Part shown: piece after piece, positions 16,721 to 25,800 of the stretch
Layout of the letters: each line of letters begins with the position of its first letter
Numbering within the stretch: position 1 is the stretch's first letter
From: an uncultured Eubacteriales bacterium
Lineage (GTDB): Bacteria; Bacillota; Clostridia; Oscillospirales; Acutalibacteraceae
NCBI GenBank assembly: GCA_934511365.1
Contig: CAKSWC010000004.1
Span: 62,001 to 126,000 of the forward strand
Direction: 5' to 3'
DNA: 64,000 nucleotides
Notes under the pieces: model-generated
What the model saw: only the letters and a program-made list of their open reading frames with translations
The model's database searches: none
Told to the model about the DNA's origin: nothing
Made by a program: the position numbers and the translations under genes

Positions 16721-16864
16721 TTACTTTGAAGCGGTAGTTGCGAACGGGCTGTCATCCTTGAAGATAGTATCCTTAAGGAACTTCCAGATCTCGTCAACGA
16801 GCTTTACGAACTTCTCCCAGTTAGCGGTGATGAAGTTACCTACCTTTGCGATCATGTCTGCCAT
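16721..16864 (-). CDS. Leaderless amphipathic microprotein 2 (47 aa), delta-toxin-like
   Basis: 47 residues starting MADMIAKVGNFITANWEKF and continuing as one amphipathic helix to about residue 35, with Ile5, Val8, Phe11, Ile12, Trp16, Phe19, Val20, Leu22, Val23, Ile26, Trp27, Leu30 and Ile34 on the apolar face; the last 11 residues are polar (KDDSPFATTASK). Seven Lys balance seven Asp/Glu. No signal peptide. Overall it resembles S. aureus delta-haemolysin in start, helix and charge pattern; that is analogy, not demonstrated homology. AAGGAGG, a consensus promoter, a structured leader and a strong terminator indicate high expression as a single-gene unit. Confidence 0.8.
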   Translation of the reverse strand: MADMIAKVGNFITANWEKFVKLVDEIWKFLKDTIFKDDSPFATTASK

Positions 16865-16929
16865 TGTAAAATTTCCTCCTTATTACCCAAAATTTCCGAT
16901 TGCAGGTCTAAGCCCTTAATCTTGGGTAC

Positions 16930-16958
16930 ATTTTACACCATGTTTTAAAATATGTCAA
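16930..16958 (-). promoter_or_regulatory. Consensus promoter and structured leader of microprotein gene 2
   Basis: TTGACA (16958-16953) and TAAAAT (16935-16930), spacer 17 bp. In the roughly 60-nt leader, TACCCAA (16929-16923) can pair with TTGGGTA just before the SD, forming a 7-bp stem around a loop of about 30 nt. Confidence 0.8.
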
Positions 16959-17129
16959 TAGTTAATTCAAAAAAAGTTCATTTTTAAGATTTTTTAAGGA
17001 TAGGCTTTGGATATAGGATTTTGCGGAGATTTTTATGTTCTGCAAACGGCAAGGTTCATGGAACCTCAAGCGACCCCCGTACGAATTGCGGAGCGTGAAA
17101 ACGTAGAAATAAAGCCTCGCAATAAAAGA
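16959..17129. other. Intergenic stretch between microprotein 2 promoter and the Cys-rich gene
   Basis: AT-rich to 17010, then more GC-rich. On the plus strand a 23-codon ORF (17035-17106) has GGAG spaced 7 nt before its ATG and encodes a basic peptide beginning MFCKRQGSWN; no promoter is evident. I see no other feature. Confidence 0.3.
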
Positions 17130-17161
17130 CAAACAAAAAAGGGGCGGCTTTACAGCCGCCC
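17130..17161 (-). terminator. Terminator of the Cys-rich secreted protein gene
   Basis: 8-bp stem GGGCGGCT / AGCCGCCC with loop GTAA, followed by CTTTTTTG on the minus strand. Confidence 0.85.
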
Positions 17162-17176
17162 GGTTAAAATTTGCAA

Positions 17177-17635
17177 TTATTTTTTGATAAGTTCGTCAAT
17201 TCTGAGGAATTTGAAGATTGCGTTAAAAATCTTGTCAAAAACAGCGGCAACCTTTTTGATTGCATTCTGAAAAGCTTCAACATAAGCCTTCCTCTGGGCT
17301 TCGGGAATAAGGGGTTCCGAATCGGGATCGGTCTCCTGACTCTTATCAACGCACGCCTCGCAGCCGCAATGGCAGTTGCACGGCCATATTCCGCTGCATT
17401 CGCTGCAGCAAAAGCTGCCCTTGAAGTTCCCGTCTTCATCCTTAGCGCAGGAAAGGAGAACGGATTTGTCAATATACGGGCAATAGGCGCAGCAGCGGCA
17501 GCTGTTCGGAATTCTTGTGCAGTTTGAGCACGAGCAATCCTTCATTTCGTATTCCTCGGCAAAAACGGCGAAAGAACAGGCGAGAGCCGAAAAAACAAGA
17601 ATAACGGCCAACAGTAACGATAATGCTTTTTTCAT
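17177..17635 (-). CDS. Secreted Cys-rich protein with amphipathic C-terminal helix
   Basis: 152 residues in three parts. A signal peptide (1-26, AVFA cleavage site) is followed by a domain of about 70 residues with some sixteen cysteines, many as CxC, CC or CxxC (CSCSNC, CRCCAYC, CNCHCGCEAC), which suggests metal binding or dense disulfides. From residue 115 to the end is a helical, amphipathic tail (AFQNAIKKVAAVFDKIFNAI) like the neighbouring microproteins. Strong AAAGGAGGAG site, own promoter and terminator. I do not recognise a family. The Cys domain could be a delivery or anchoring module for the helix, which is speculation. Confidence 0.75.
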   Translation of the reverse strand: MKKALSLLLAVILVFSALACSFAVFAEEYEMKDCSCSNCTRIPNSCRCCAYCPYIDKSVLLSCAKDEDGNFKGSFCCSECSGIWPCNCHCGCEACVDKSQETDPDSEPLIPEAQRKAYVEAFQNAIKKVAAVFDKIFNAIFKFLRIDELIKK

Positions 17636-17694
17636 ATTATGCTCCTCCTTTGCAGAACATAGCTTCTTAGTTAATCAAGGGTTACCCTAACTTT

Positions 17695-17723
17695 ATTATA
17701 ATAATCCCGGAACAAAAAGTCAA
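17695..17723 (-). promoter_or_regulatory. Promoter of the Cys-rich gene
   Basis: TTGACT (17723-17718) and TATAAT (17700-17695), spacer 17 bp. The leader contains a small hairpin (AGTTA...TAACT around AGGGTAACCCT). Confidence 0.8.
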
Positions 17724-17766
17724 CAGAAAATTCATATTTTTCTTCCGTTCACCCGGCGAAATAATA

Positions 17767-18858
17767 TTATAAATCCTTCAGATGCTTGCTTCTGCTGGGG
17801 TGGCGGAGCTTTCTCAGCGCCTTCGCCTCAATCTGACGGATACGCTCGCGGGTGACATTGAACGCCTTTCCAACCTCCTCAAGGGTCTGAGGCGTTCCGT
17901 CCTTGAGACCGAAGCGCAGACGCAGAACCTCCGCCTCACGCGGGGTCAGCGTTGAAAGAACCTCGTTGACCTTTGTTTTGAGGAAGGTCATTGCCGCCGC
18001 GTCCGCCGGAGAGAGCGCGTCCTCGTCCGGAATAAAATCTCCGAGGTGGCTGTCCTCCTCCTCGCCTATCGGCGTTTCGAGCGATACCGGCTCCTGAGAA
18101 ATTCTCAGAATATCGCGCACCTTGTCAATCGGCATTGAAAGCTCCGCAGCGATATCCTCCGGAGTCGGATCCTTTCCGTCCCGGTGGAGAAGCATATTGC
18201 TTGTCTTTTTGACCTTGTTGATGGTTTCAACCATGTGGACGGGAATGCGTATTGTTCTTCCCTGGTCGGCAATAGCCCTTGTGATAGCCTGCCTTATCCA
18301 CCACGTTGCATAGGTTGAAAACTTGAAGCCCTTTGTGTAATCAAACTTGTCAACCGCTTTAATGAGGCCGAGGTTGCCCTCCTGAATGAGGTCAAGGAAC
18401 ATCATTCCGCGGCCGACATATCTTTTTGCAATGCTGACAACAAGGCGCAGGTTCGCCTTTGTGAGCCTGTCCTTCGCCTCCTGATCGTTGTCCGCAATGC
18501 GGATTGCAAGGTCAATCTCCTCCTCGGGAGTGAGGAGCGGAACGCGGCCGATATCTTTAAGATAGACCTTGACCGGGTCGTCAATAACGGCGTTTTTGCT
18601 GTCCGCCTGAATCGGTGCGTTGTCATAGCCCTTCGGAACATCAATGTCCATAGAGATGCTGTCGAGCATTTCATCTCCGAAATCGTCAACAATTTCAATC
18701 CCGTGGTTTTCAAGCGTTGAGTAAAGCTTTTCCATCTCCTCAATGTCGATATCCGCTTCAACAAGAACAGTGTCAATATCGGTCGAGTTGAGTTTTCCGG
18801 TGGCAAGGCCCTTGTCAATAAGGGCTTTGACCATCGCTTTTTTTTCGGTGTTTTCCAT
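17767..18858 (-). CDS. rpoD: RNA polymerase primary sigma factor SigA/RpoD
   Basis: Housekeeping sigma-70 family protein, 363 residues. Region 1.2 begins DDPVKVYLKDIGRVPLLT, region 2 has NLRLVVSIAKRYVGRGMMFLDLIQEGN and FKFSTYATWWIRQAITRA (region 2.3-2.4, reading the -10 element), region 3 has IRIPVHMVETINK, and region 4.2 has TLEEVGKAFNVTRERIRQIE for -35 recognition. Short acidic region 1.1, as in other Bacillota. The ATG at 18858 has AAGGAAG upstream. It lies after dnaG, the usual macromolecular synthesis operon order, and presumably reads the many TTGACA/TATAAT promoters of this window. Confidence 0.98.
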   Translation of the reverse strand: MENTEKKAMVKALIDKGLATGKLNSTDIDTVLVEADIDIEEMEKLYSTLENHGIEIVDDFGDEMLDSISMDIDVPKGYDNAPIQADSKNAVIDDPVKVYLKDIGRVPLLTPEEEIDLAIRIADNDQEAKDRLTKANLRLVVSIAKRYVGRGMMFLDLIQEGNLGLIKAVDKFDYTKGFKFSTYATWWIRQAITRAIADQGRTIRIPVHMVETINKVKKTSNMLLHRDGKDPTPEDIAAELSMPIDKVRDILRISQEPVSLETPIGEEEDSHLGDFIPDEDALSPADAAAMTFLKTKVNEVLSTLTPREAEVLRLRFGLKDGTPQTLEEVGKAFNVTRERIRQIEAKALRKLRHPSRSKHLKDL

Positions 18859-18937
18859 AATGATAACTTCCTTTCGTTTTGCGCCGTCGGCAACGCTTGG
18901 TGCGCGGTGATTTATTTGAATTGAATTGCTTAAAATT

Positions 18938-20701
18938 TTATTGCTTTTTCTTTTTGAAGAGTGCCGCATAGTCCTCGTCATTCAGTAAAGAAACATCCAG
19001 TGACTGCGCTTTTTCCCTTTCTTTTTCGCTTTCAACAACTTCAATGCAGTCGAGCAGCTCCTTTTTTGTTCCGGAAAAGCGCTCGCCCTGCTTTGAAAGG
19101 CGAACAAATTCGCTCAGTTCTCCGTCTGAAAGAGACGCACAAAGCGCTGTGAGATCAAGACTTGCATTCTCCTCTATTCTTTGTGAAACAGCCTTATAAA
19201 TTCTTTCAAGAACGGGAACCGAGAAAAAGTTTTCCGAAAGCCTTTCTTTCACAGCGCGGTAAAAATCAGGGTTTTCAAAAATCAAGGTAACTATCCGCTC
19301 CTGAGCCCGAACCGATTTGACGCTTGTGTTTGTGCTTATGCGCAGCTTGCTCATTTTTGAAAGCGTGTCGCGTTGTATTTCCTCATATTTTTTTCTTTGC
19401 GAGGAATAAGCCTTCTTCTTTTTCAGCTGATTGATTCTTGCGTTTATCGCAGCCTTTTCAACGCCCAGCTCCTCGGCAAGGCGCGAGGAATAGACGTCAA
19501 CGGCAATAGAATTTTTCTCTGAGCTTAAAATATCGGCGGCGAGGGTGAGATACTTCACCTTTCCGTCTGAGGACTCAAGGTCAAGACCGTCCCGCGCTTT
19601 GAGGAGCTTAAATTCAATCTCGTTTTCCGCTCCGTCAATGAGGCTGCGGATTTTTTCCGCGCCGAATTTTTTCAGGATTTCATCCGGATCCTTTCCGCCA
19701 CTCAGGCGGATAACGCGGATTTTCATTCCGATTGAAGAAAAGACCTTCATTGCCCGTTCGGTGGCCTTTTGTCCGGCCTCGTCGTTGTCATAAGCCAGCA
19801 GAATTTCATCGGCATAGCGCGAAAGAAGATGCGCCATTTCCCCCGTGAGAGCCGTTCCGAGGCAAGCGATTGAGTTTGTGAACCCGGCCTGGTGGAGCGC
19901 AATGGCGTCCATATAGCCCTCAACAAGAATCAGCGATTTTTCTTTTGAATTCTTTGCAAAATTCAGCCCGAAAACGCCAAGACTTTTTTTGTATACCGGG
20001 GTGTCTGCAGTATTAATATATTTCGGCTTGCTGTTGTCAAGAACACGTCCGCCAAAAGCAACGATATTCCCCCTTGCGTCGATTATCGGAACGATAACGC
20101 GGTTGCGGAAATTATCAAAAAATGAGGTTTTTCCGTCCTTTTCGCTCTTTCTTGCAAGGTTCGCTTCATAGGCGTCCTCATAGGAATAACCCTTTTCGCG
20201 CAGGTGAGAAAGCAGCGCGCGCCATTCGTCCGGCGCATAACCGAGTCCGAAACGGGTGATTGTTTTTTTTGTGTATCCGCGGTCGAGGTAATATTGAAGA
20301 GCGGTTTTTCCTTTTTCGGAAAGGAGGCATTCATGAAAAAATCTTGCCGCCTCGCGGTTCATTTCATAAATTTTCCTGCGCTTTTGCGCAAGGGAATCGT
20401 CAAAACCGTCCGAGGGCATCGTCATTCCGACTCTGTCGCAAAGGAAGCGCACAGCCTCAATGAAATCAAGGTTTTCTGCGCGTCTGATGAAGCTCACAAC
20501 CTCTCCCCCGGCGCCGCAGCCGAAGCAATAGAAGCTTCCGTTTTCCGGATACACTGTGAAGGAGGGCGTTTTTTCGTTATGAAACGGGCAGAGACCAACA
20601 AAGTTTTTTCCGCGTTTTTTGAGCTGGACATAGCCGGAAACAACATCCTCAATGTCGCACCGCATATGAAGCTCATTTAAAAAATCATCGCTTATCCTCA
20701 T
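18938..20701 (-). CDS. dnaG: DNA primase
   Basis: Synthesises RNA primers for replication. The N-terminal CHC2 zinc domain is visible (LCPFHNEKTPSF and YCFGCGAGG), followed by the TOPRIM core with the acidic motif VEGYMDAIAL and the DNDEAGQKA metal site. The C-terminal helicase-binding region (about residues 440-587) is divergent, as usual. ATG at 20701 follows GGGGGTGA; a GTG three codons upstream is possible. Spacing places it in one transcript with dgt and rpoD. Confidence 0.97.
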   Translation of the reverse strand: MRISDDFLNELHMRCDIEDVVSGYVQLKKRGKNFVGLCPFHNEKTPSFTVYPENGSFYCFGCGAGGEVVSFIRRAENLDFIEAVRFLCDRVGMTMPSDGFDDSLAQKRRKIYEMNREAARFFHECLLSEKGKTALQYYLDRGYTKKTITRFGLGYAPDEWRALLSHLREKGYSYEDAYEANLARKSEKDGKTSFFDNFRNRVIVPIIDARGNIVAFGGRVLDNSKPKYINTADTPVYKKSLGVFGLNFAKNSKEKSLILVEGYMDAIALHQAGFTNSIACLGTALTGEMAHLLSRYADEILLAYDNDEAGQKATERAMKVFSSIGMKIRVIRLSGGKDPDEILKKFGAEKIRSLIDGAENEIEFKLLKARDGLDLESSDGKVKYLTLAADILSSEKNSIAVDVYSSRLAEELGVEKAAINARINQLKKKKAYSSQRKKYEEIQRDTLSKMSKLRISTNTSVKSVRAQERIVTLIFENPDFYRAVKERLSENFFSVPVLERIYKAVSQRIEENASLDLTALCASLSDGELSEFVRLSKQGERFSGTKKELLDCIEVVESEKEREKAQSLDVSLLNDEDYAALFKKKKQ

Positions 20702-20729
20702 GACTCTCACCCCCGTTTATATCTGTTTT

Positions 20730-21728
20730 CTATTTTTCCCACGCCGAGGGAATGAAGTATTTCTGAAAAGTTTTAATCGCGTAGCCGTCTGTCATTCCGG
20801 CTATGTAATCGCAGACCGCGCGCTGAGTTCCCTCGCGCCACGCAATGGAGATATACTCGTTGGGAAGTTCATCCGGTCGGTCGCAAAAGAAGGTAAAAAG
20901 CTGCTGAATCATTGAAACGGCCTTGCTCTCCTCGCTTTTGCAGACCGGGTTGGTGTATACGCGGTCAAACATAAACTCATGAAGAATGTCAAACGCCGCC
21001 TGAACGCCGGGGTCAAGGTGAATTTCGTCCTGCGTGTTGCGGATTGCGGAAAGAACAAGCGTGTTGATGCGTTCGCTCTTGCTGTTTCCGAGGATGCGCC
21101 GAACGTCCGGAGGAATGCTTTCCTCGTTCAAAACGCCGCCGCGCTCTGCGTCGTCAATATCGTGGTTGATATATGCAATTCTGTCTGCAAGCTTAACAAT
21201 TCTTCCCTCAAGGGTATCAGCCTCTTTTCCGCGTGTGTGGCAAACAATGCCGTCGCGCACCTCATAGGTGAGATTGAGCCCCTTTCCGTTGTTTTCAATA
21301 ATGTCAACAACGCGCAGACTCTGCTCATAATGGCGAAAGCCGTTTTCCATCACAGCGTTGAGTGCCCTTTCTCCGGCGTGGCCAAACGGCGTGTGGCCGA
21401 GGTCATGGCCGAGGGCAATCGCTTCGGTGAGGTTTTCGTTGAGGGAAAGTCCCATTGCAATGGTGCGCGCAATCTGGGAGACCTCAAGCGTGTGGGTCAG
21501 GCGCGTCCGGTAATGGTCGCTGTCCGGCGAAAGAAAAACCTGGGTTTTGTGTTTTAAGCGGCGGAACGCACTGCAATGAACAATCCGGTCGCGGTCGCGC
21601 TGAAAAGCAGTCCGAACGGCGCATTCCTCCTCCGGACGTTCTCTTCCCTTTGTATCCGCACAAAGGCAGGCAAAGCGCGAAAGATTTTTCCTTTCGTTTT
21701 CAAGGGTACGCAGTCTGATTTCGTCCAT
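20730..21728 (-). CDS. dgt: dGTPase-like deoxynucleotide triphosphohydrolase (HD domain)
   Basis: 332 residues. HD-superfamily metal motifs are present in order: RTRLTHTLEVSQIAR (first His), ALGHDLGHTPFGHAGE (HD pair) and AYINHDIDDA (distal Asp). The arrangement is that of the Dgt family which removes triphosphate from dGTP or other dNTPs; substrate choice cannot be deduced. Start set at 21728 by GGGAGGG; the upstream extension overlaps yigZ. The dgt-dnaG-rpoD order is common in Clostridia. Confidence 0.92.
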   Translation of the reverse strand: MDEIRLRTLENERKNLSRFACLCADTKGRERPEEECAVRTAFQRDRDRIVHCSAFRRLKHKTQVFLSPDSDHYRTRLTHTLEVSQIARTIAMGLSLNENLTEAIALGHDLGHTPFGHAGERALNAVMENGFRHYEQSLRVVDIIENNGKGLNLTYEVRDGIVCHTRGKEADTLEGRIVKLADRIAYINHDIDDAERGGVLNEESIPPDVRRILGNSKSERINTLVLSAIRNTQDEIHLDPGVQAAFDILHEFMFDRVYTNPVCKSEESKAVSMIQQLFTFFCDRPDELPNEYISIAWREGTQRAVCDYIAGMTDGYAIKTFQKYFIPSAWEK

Positions 21729-21802
21729 ATTACCCTCCCGCAGAATTTTTTTGGTCTTTCTGTAATGTATATACTCTTTTTTTCTTGTTTTCCCCTCTTT
21801 TT

Positions 21803-22429
21803 CTACTGAATTTTTGAAAATTTTTCGTCCGTAACGGTACATCTAACCTTTCCAAAGCTTTTGTCAAAGACTTCACCGTCAAATTTTTCAAAAATCTCCG
21901 AGGGTATTTGCAGCGTCAGACGGACAGAGTCGGAAAAATCCGCGTTAAGAGTGATAACTCCGAAAGAGGAAACAATCGTCTGAAGTCTGCCGTAAAAATT
22001 ATAGTCGCATAAAATTTCGGCAATTTTGCAACTCGCCATTGTAATTATTCCGGCGCTTTCAATGCCGGCTTTTGCCGTTGCCGTATATGCACGGACAAGG
22101 CCGCTCGCGCCGAGAAGTATTCCGCCGAAGTATCTTGTTCCAACAACAACGCAGTCGGTCAAGCCCTCATTGAGAAGAACGCTCAGCATCGGCATCCCGG
22201 CCGTTCCCTGCGGCTCGCCGTCATCGCTATAGCGGCGAATCTGACCATCGCGCAGGCAATAGGCATAAACATTATGGGTTGCGTCGCGGTGCTTTGCTTT
22301 AATCGCATTGATGAAAGCCACCGCCTCATCATTCGTTACGACCGGAGCGGCATAGCCGATAAAGCGCGATTTTTTAACGATGAATTCATCAGACGAGCTT
22401 TTTTCAAGGGTTTTATAGCTTTCTGACAT
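21803..22429 (-). CDS. YigZ/IMPACT family protein
   Basis: 208 residues. The N-terminal IMPACT (UPF0029) domain has KKSRFIGYAAPV, HNVYAYCLRDGQIRRYSDDGEPQGTAG (quoted in part, family hallmark SDDGEPxGTAG) and VVVGTRYFGGILLGASGLVRAY; the C-terminal DUF1949 ferredoxin-like domain follows. The cellular role is unclear; the IMPACT fold is linked to translation control in eukaryotes. The ATG at 22429 is chosen for the conserved length; another in-frame ATG lies eight codons upstream. Confidence 0.9.
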   Translation of the reverse strand: MSESYKTLEKSSSDEFIVKKSRFIGYAAPVVTNDEAVAFINAIKAKHRDATHNVYAYCLRDGQIRRYSDDGEPQGTAGMPMLSVLLNEGLTDCVVVGTRYFGGILLGASGLVRAYTATAKAGIESAGIITMASCKIAEILCDYNFYGRLQTIVSSFGVITLNADFSDSVRLTLQIPSEIFEKFDGEVFDKSFGKVRCTVTDEKFSKIQ

Positions 22430-22460
22430 TGAACAATGCGCTCCTTTCTTCATTCAACAG

Positions 22461-22493
22461 AAAAAAAGACGGTACAATTTCTGTGCCGTCTTA
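22461..22493 (-). terminator. Terminator of rpmE
   Basis: AAGACGG / CCGTCTT stem extended by a partial CACA/TGTA pairing, followed by seven T on the minus strand. Confidence 0.85.
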
Positions 22494-22514
22494 AATTCAT
22501 TTGATTTTGCAAAA

Positions 22515-22724
22515 TTATTTGTTCTTTGCAAGATTGAAACGCTTGTTGAACCTGTCAACACGTCCGCCGGTGTCAACAAGCTTCTGCTTACCGGTGAAAT
22601 ACGGATGGCAGTTTGAGCAGATATCAACACGAAGATCCTTTTTGGTGGAACCGGTTTCGATTGTTGCGCCGCAAGCGCACTTTACGGTTGTCTGTTCATA
22701 TTTGGGATGAAGTCCCTCTTTCAT
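22515..22724 (-). CDS. rpmE: 50S ribosomal protein L31 (zinc-binding form)
   Basis: 69 residues starting MKEGLHPKYEQTTVKCACG, the canonical L31 N-terminus. Cysteines at 16, 18, 36 and 39 (CAC, CSNC) are the zinc ligands of the C+ form, as opposed to the zinc-independent paralogue. GAGGTG precedes the start, with its own promoter and terminator. Confidence 0.97.
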   Translation of the reverse strand: MKEGLHPKYEQTTVKCACGATIETGSTKKDLRVDICSNCHPYFTGKQKLVDTGGRVDRFNKRFNLAKNK

Positions 22725-22787
22725 TCTGTGTCACCTCTTTCATGATAGAAAAGACGATATTTCATGTCTCCATTAAGATACCGCAGT

Positions 22788-22816
22788 ATTGTAGCACACA
22801 TTATTTTAAAAATCAA
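22788..22816 (-). promoter_or_regulatory. Promoter of rpmE
   Basis: TTGATT (22816-22811) and TACAAT (22793-22788), spacer 17 bp, leaving a leader of about 60 nt. Confidence 0.65.
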
Positions 22817-22849
22817 CATTTTTTCCGAAAAAATTTGAACTCGGTCGGA

Positions 22850-25800
22850 TTATTTGTTTTCCGCTTCAATTTTTATTTCACAGGAAAGGAAGAATGAGTA
22901 AAGCAGAGTTTCCCGAACCTTATATCCGGTGCAAAGCTCAAGTGCTTTTTTGTATGTTCTGACCTGATTTTCATATTTTTCGCAAAACTGCTCCTTTGTT
23001 TCAAGCCTGTCGGTTTTGTAATCAAGAACAACAAGTTCCCCGTTTTCAAGGAATGCGCAGTCAGCAATACCCTGAATCATAACGCTCTCGTTTTCAAACT
23101 GCGAAAGTTCCGGATAAACTTCCGATATCGGAACATTTATCATGAACTTTTTTTCACGCATAACGAGCGGGCTTTTAAGAATACGCGCGCAGAGGCTGCT
23201 TTCAAAAAAGCTTTTGAGCTGCTTTCTGTCAACGGCATTCTTTTCTTCTTCCGTGAGAAATCCGCGCTCAAAAACAGCGTTTATCTCGCTTTCAAGATTA
23301 TTCTTTGCCCGTTCATAATTTGCAAACTGCATGAATGAGTGGGTGGCAATTCCCTTTTGCGCTCCGGTCAGACCGCCGGAAAGGAATGCGGGTCTTGAAG
23401 AAGCAAAGTATTCGCGGTCAACAAAATTTTTGTCAACCTCAGACGCGGCGCGCTTGCTGACAACAAACGAGAGTTTTTCAAATTTATACCGCCACGAAAA
23501 GCGTTCCTCAAGCTCTTTCAAAAGCACGGTGTCCACCTTTGCTTTCGGCGGCTCTTTTTCCGGAATGGCTTCGCCCTCATAGCCGCGCTTTATCACAAGC
23601 TTCATTTTGAAATCGGACGGAAGAACAAGGTTTTCAGAAAGTCCGGCGCTTTCGCGCAGCGGCCTGAAATCCTCGTGGCGCAAGAACGCCGTCAGCAGCC
23701 AGTCTCCGTACCCGGTTGCCATTGAGGAAGCAAAGGGCGTGATTTTTTTCCGCGCGGTGTTGATGTTTGCAACACACTTCACAGCCGCCTTTTCCGCGTT
23801 TTTCACCGCGCAGACCATGATAAGCTTTTCCTTTGCTCTTGTCATTGCAACATAGAGAACGCGCATTTCCTCGCTGACGGTGTCGGCTCGCAGCGAGCAT
23901 TTCACCGCTTTGTGGCACACTGTCGGATATTGAGCGAGGGTTGCCTCATCGCGGCGGATGAGACCAAGACCGTTTCCGGAGCTTATGACGGCGTTTTTAA
24001 TTTCATCGCGGCGGTTGAAAAGCGTTCCGCAGCCTGCAAGAATGCAAACGGGAAACTCCAGCCCTTTTGATTTGTGTATCGTCATTATCCTCACAACATC
24101 AGCGTCAGCCGAAACGCCGACCGCTCCGGGCAGGTCGCCCTTTGCCCGGTCTAACCGGTCAACAAAGCGGACAAAGCCGGAAAGCGAGGAATAGCCGGAT
24201 TTTTCATAGATATCCGCGTAATCAAGCAAAAGCATGAGGTTTTCTTTTTTTGCCGCATTGCCCTTTGAGCAGCGGACGGCGGCGTCAATTCCCGTTTCGT
24301 CATAGACGGTGCGGATAAAATCTCCGATATTCATGCTCACTGCTTTTCGCCGGAAATCAGTGATTTTTTGAAGGAAATCCGCGCTCTTTTTGTCCTTTTT
24401 CAAAGACGCACAAAGCAGACAGGAATAGATGTTCCCCTCGCGGTTTTCCGCGCGTATTTTTGCGCAGTCATCAGGCGTGAAGCCGAACAACGCAGACATC
24501 AGCACACTAAGCAGCGCAACGTCCTGCTTCGGGTTGTCAATCACTCGAAGGAGATTGAGCATCAAGCTTATCTCCGGCGCGGAAAAGAAGTCCGCATCAA
24601 ACTGGGTAAAGCACGGTATCCGGCGCTTTTTGAGCGCATCGGAATAAATCTCGCCGCGCATACTCATTGAGCGCATGAGAATTGCAATGTCTTTATACAT
24701 GACCGGCCGTTCGTTTCCGTCCGCGCCTCTGACCGTCATTCCGCTTTTTATAATGTTTTCAACGAGTGCGGCGGTGTATTGTGCCTGATACTCGGTGCTG
24801 CTTGTTTCGTCCGTGTCAAGTTCCGCCGTTTCAAGAAGATGGAACTCGGCGCATTCATCTTTTTTTTCGCCGTATGCGGCGGAGAAAAGAAGCTGTTCTT
24901 CATCGTTATACTCAACGCCGCCGGTCATTTCACTCATAACCTGAGAGAAAACAAAATTGACGCAGCCCGTTACGCTTTTCCGGCTCCTGAAATTGTTTCT
25001 GAGGATGATTTTTGACGGATAATTGTTTTTTTCTCCGTCATAAAGCGGGAGCCTGTTTTTGAGCGCAATGAATATTTCAGGCATCGCCTGGCGGAAGCGA
25101 TAAATGCTCTGCTTAACATCGCCGACCCTGAAAAGATTATTGTTTGAAACGGCGGTGAAAAGCATATCCTGCGCCTTGTTTGTGTCCTGATATTCATCAA
25201 TGAGAATTTCGTCAAAGCTTTCGCGCAGCTCTTGCGCAAGCTGCGTGCGTTCAAAGCCGTCCTTTGTTTCGCAGACAAGGAGCGATAAAGCAAGATGGGC
25301 AATGTCATTAAAATCCGCAATCTGTTTTTCGTTTTTTAGTTCTGAAAAGTTTTTTGAGTAGATGCTCACGGCCTTGCAAAGACTTTTTGTCATTGGAGCA
25401 AAGAAGCGCATATCGTCCTCATATTCACTCTCTGTTGAACAGAAAAGCGGCGCAAGATTCTTTTGAACAACGGCCTTGAGCCTGTCGCGGCTGTCGGCAA
25501 GGAACTGAACCGCCGGGTCATTTTTAAGCTCCTTTGAAACCGCGCCGCGCCGGATGAAAACGAAATTATCAACACAGTTTTTAATCTCGTCCCATTTTCC
25601 GCCATTAAGGCGTTCAAAAAGGGCTTTAAAGCCTGCCGAATCGCTTTCAATCGCAGGCAGAAAGGCCTTTTCAAGGTCTGCAATGCCCTCAATCTGCGCC
25701 CTCATTGCCGAAAGAACATCGCTGCAATATGCCACGGCGTCGCGCGTATAGTCAAGAATAACGCGGCCGAAGCGGCTTTCCGAAAGCGGAAGAGCGTTTT

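Noticed and set aside
17035..17106. 23-codon basic peptide ORF with GGAG site
   Set aside because: No promoter or terminator of its own and no helix pattern like the other microproteins; listed only as intergenic content.
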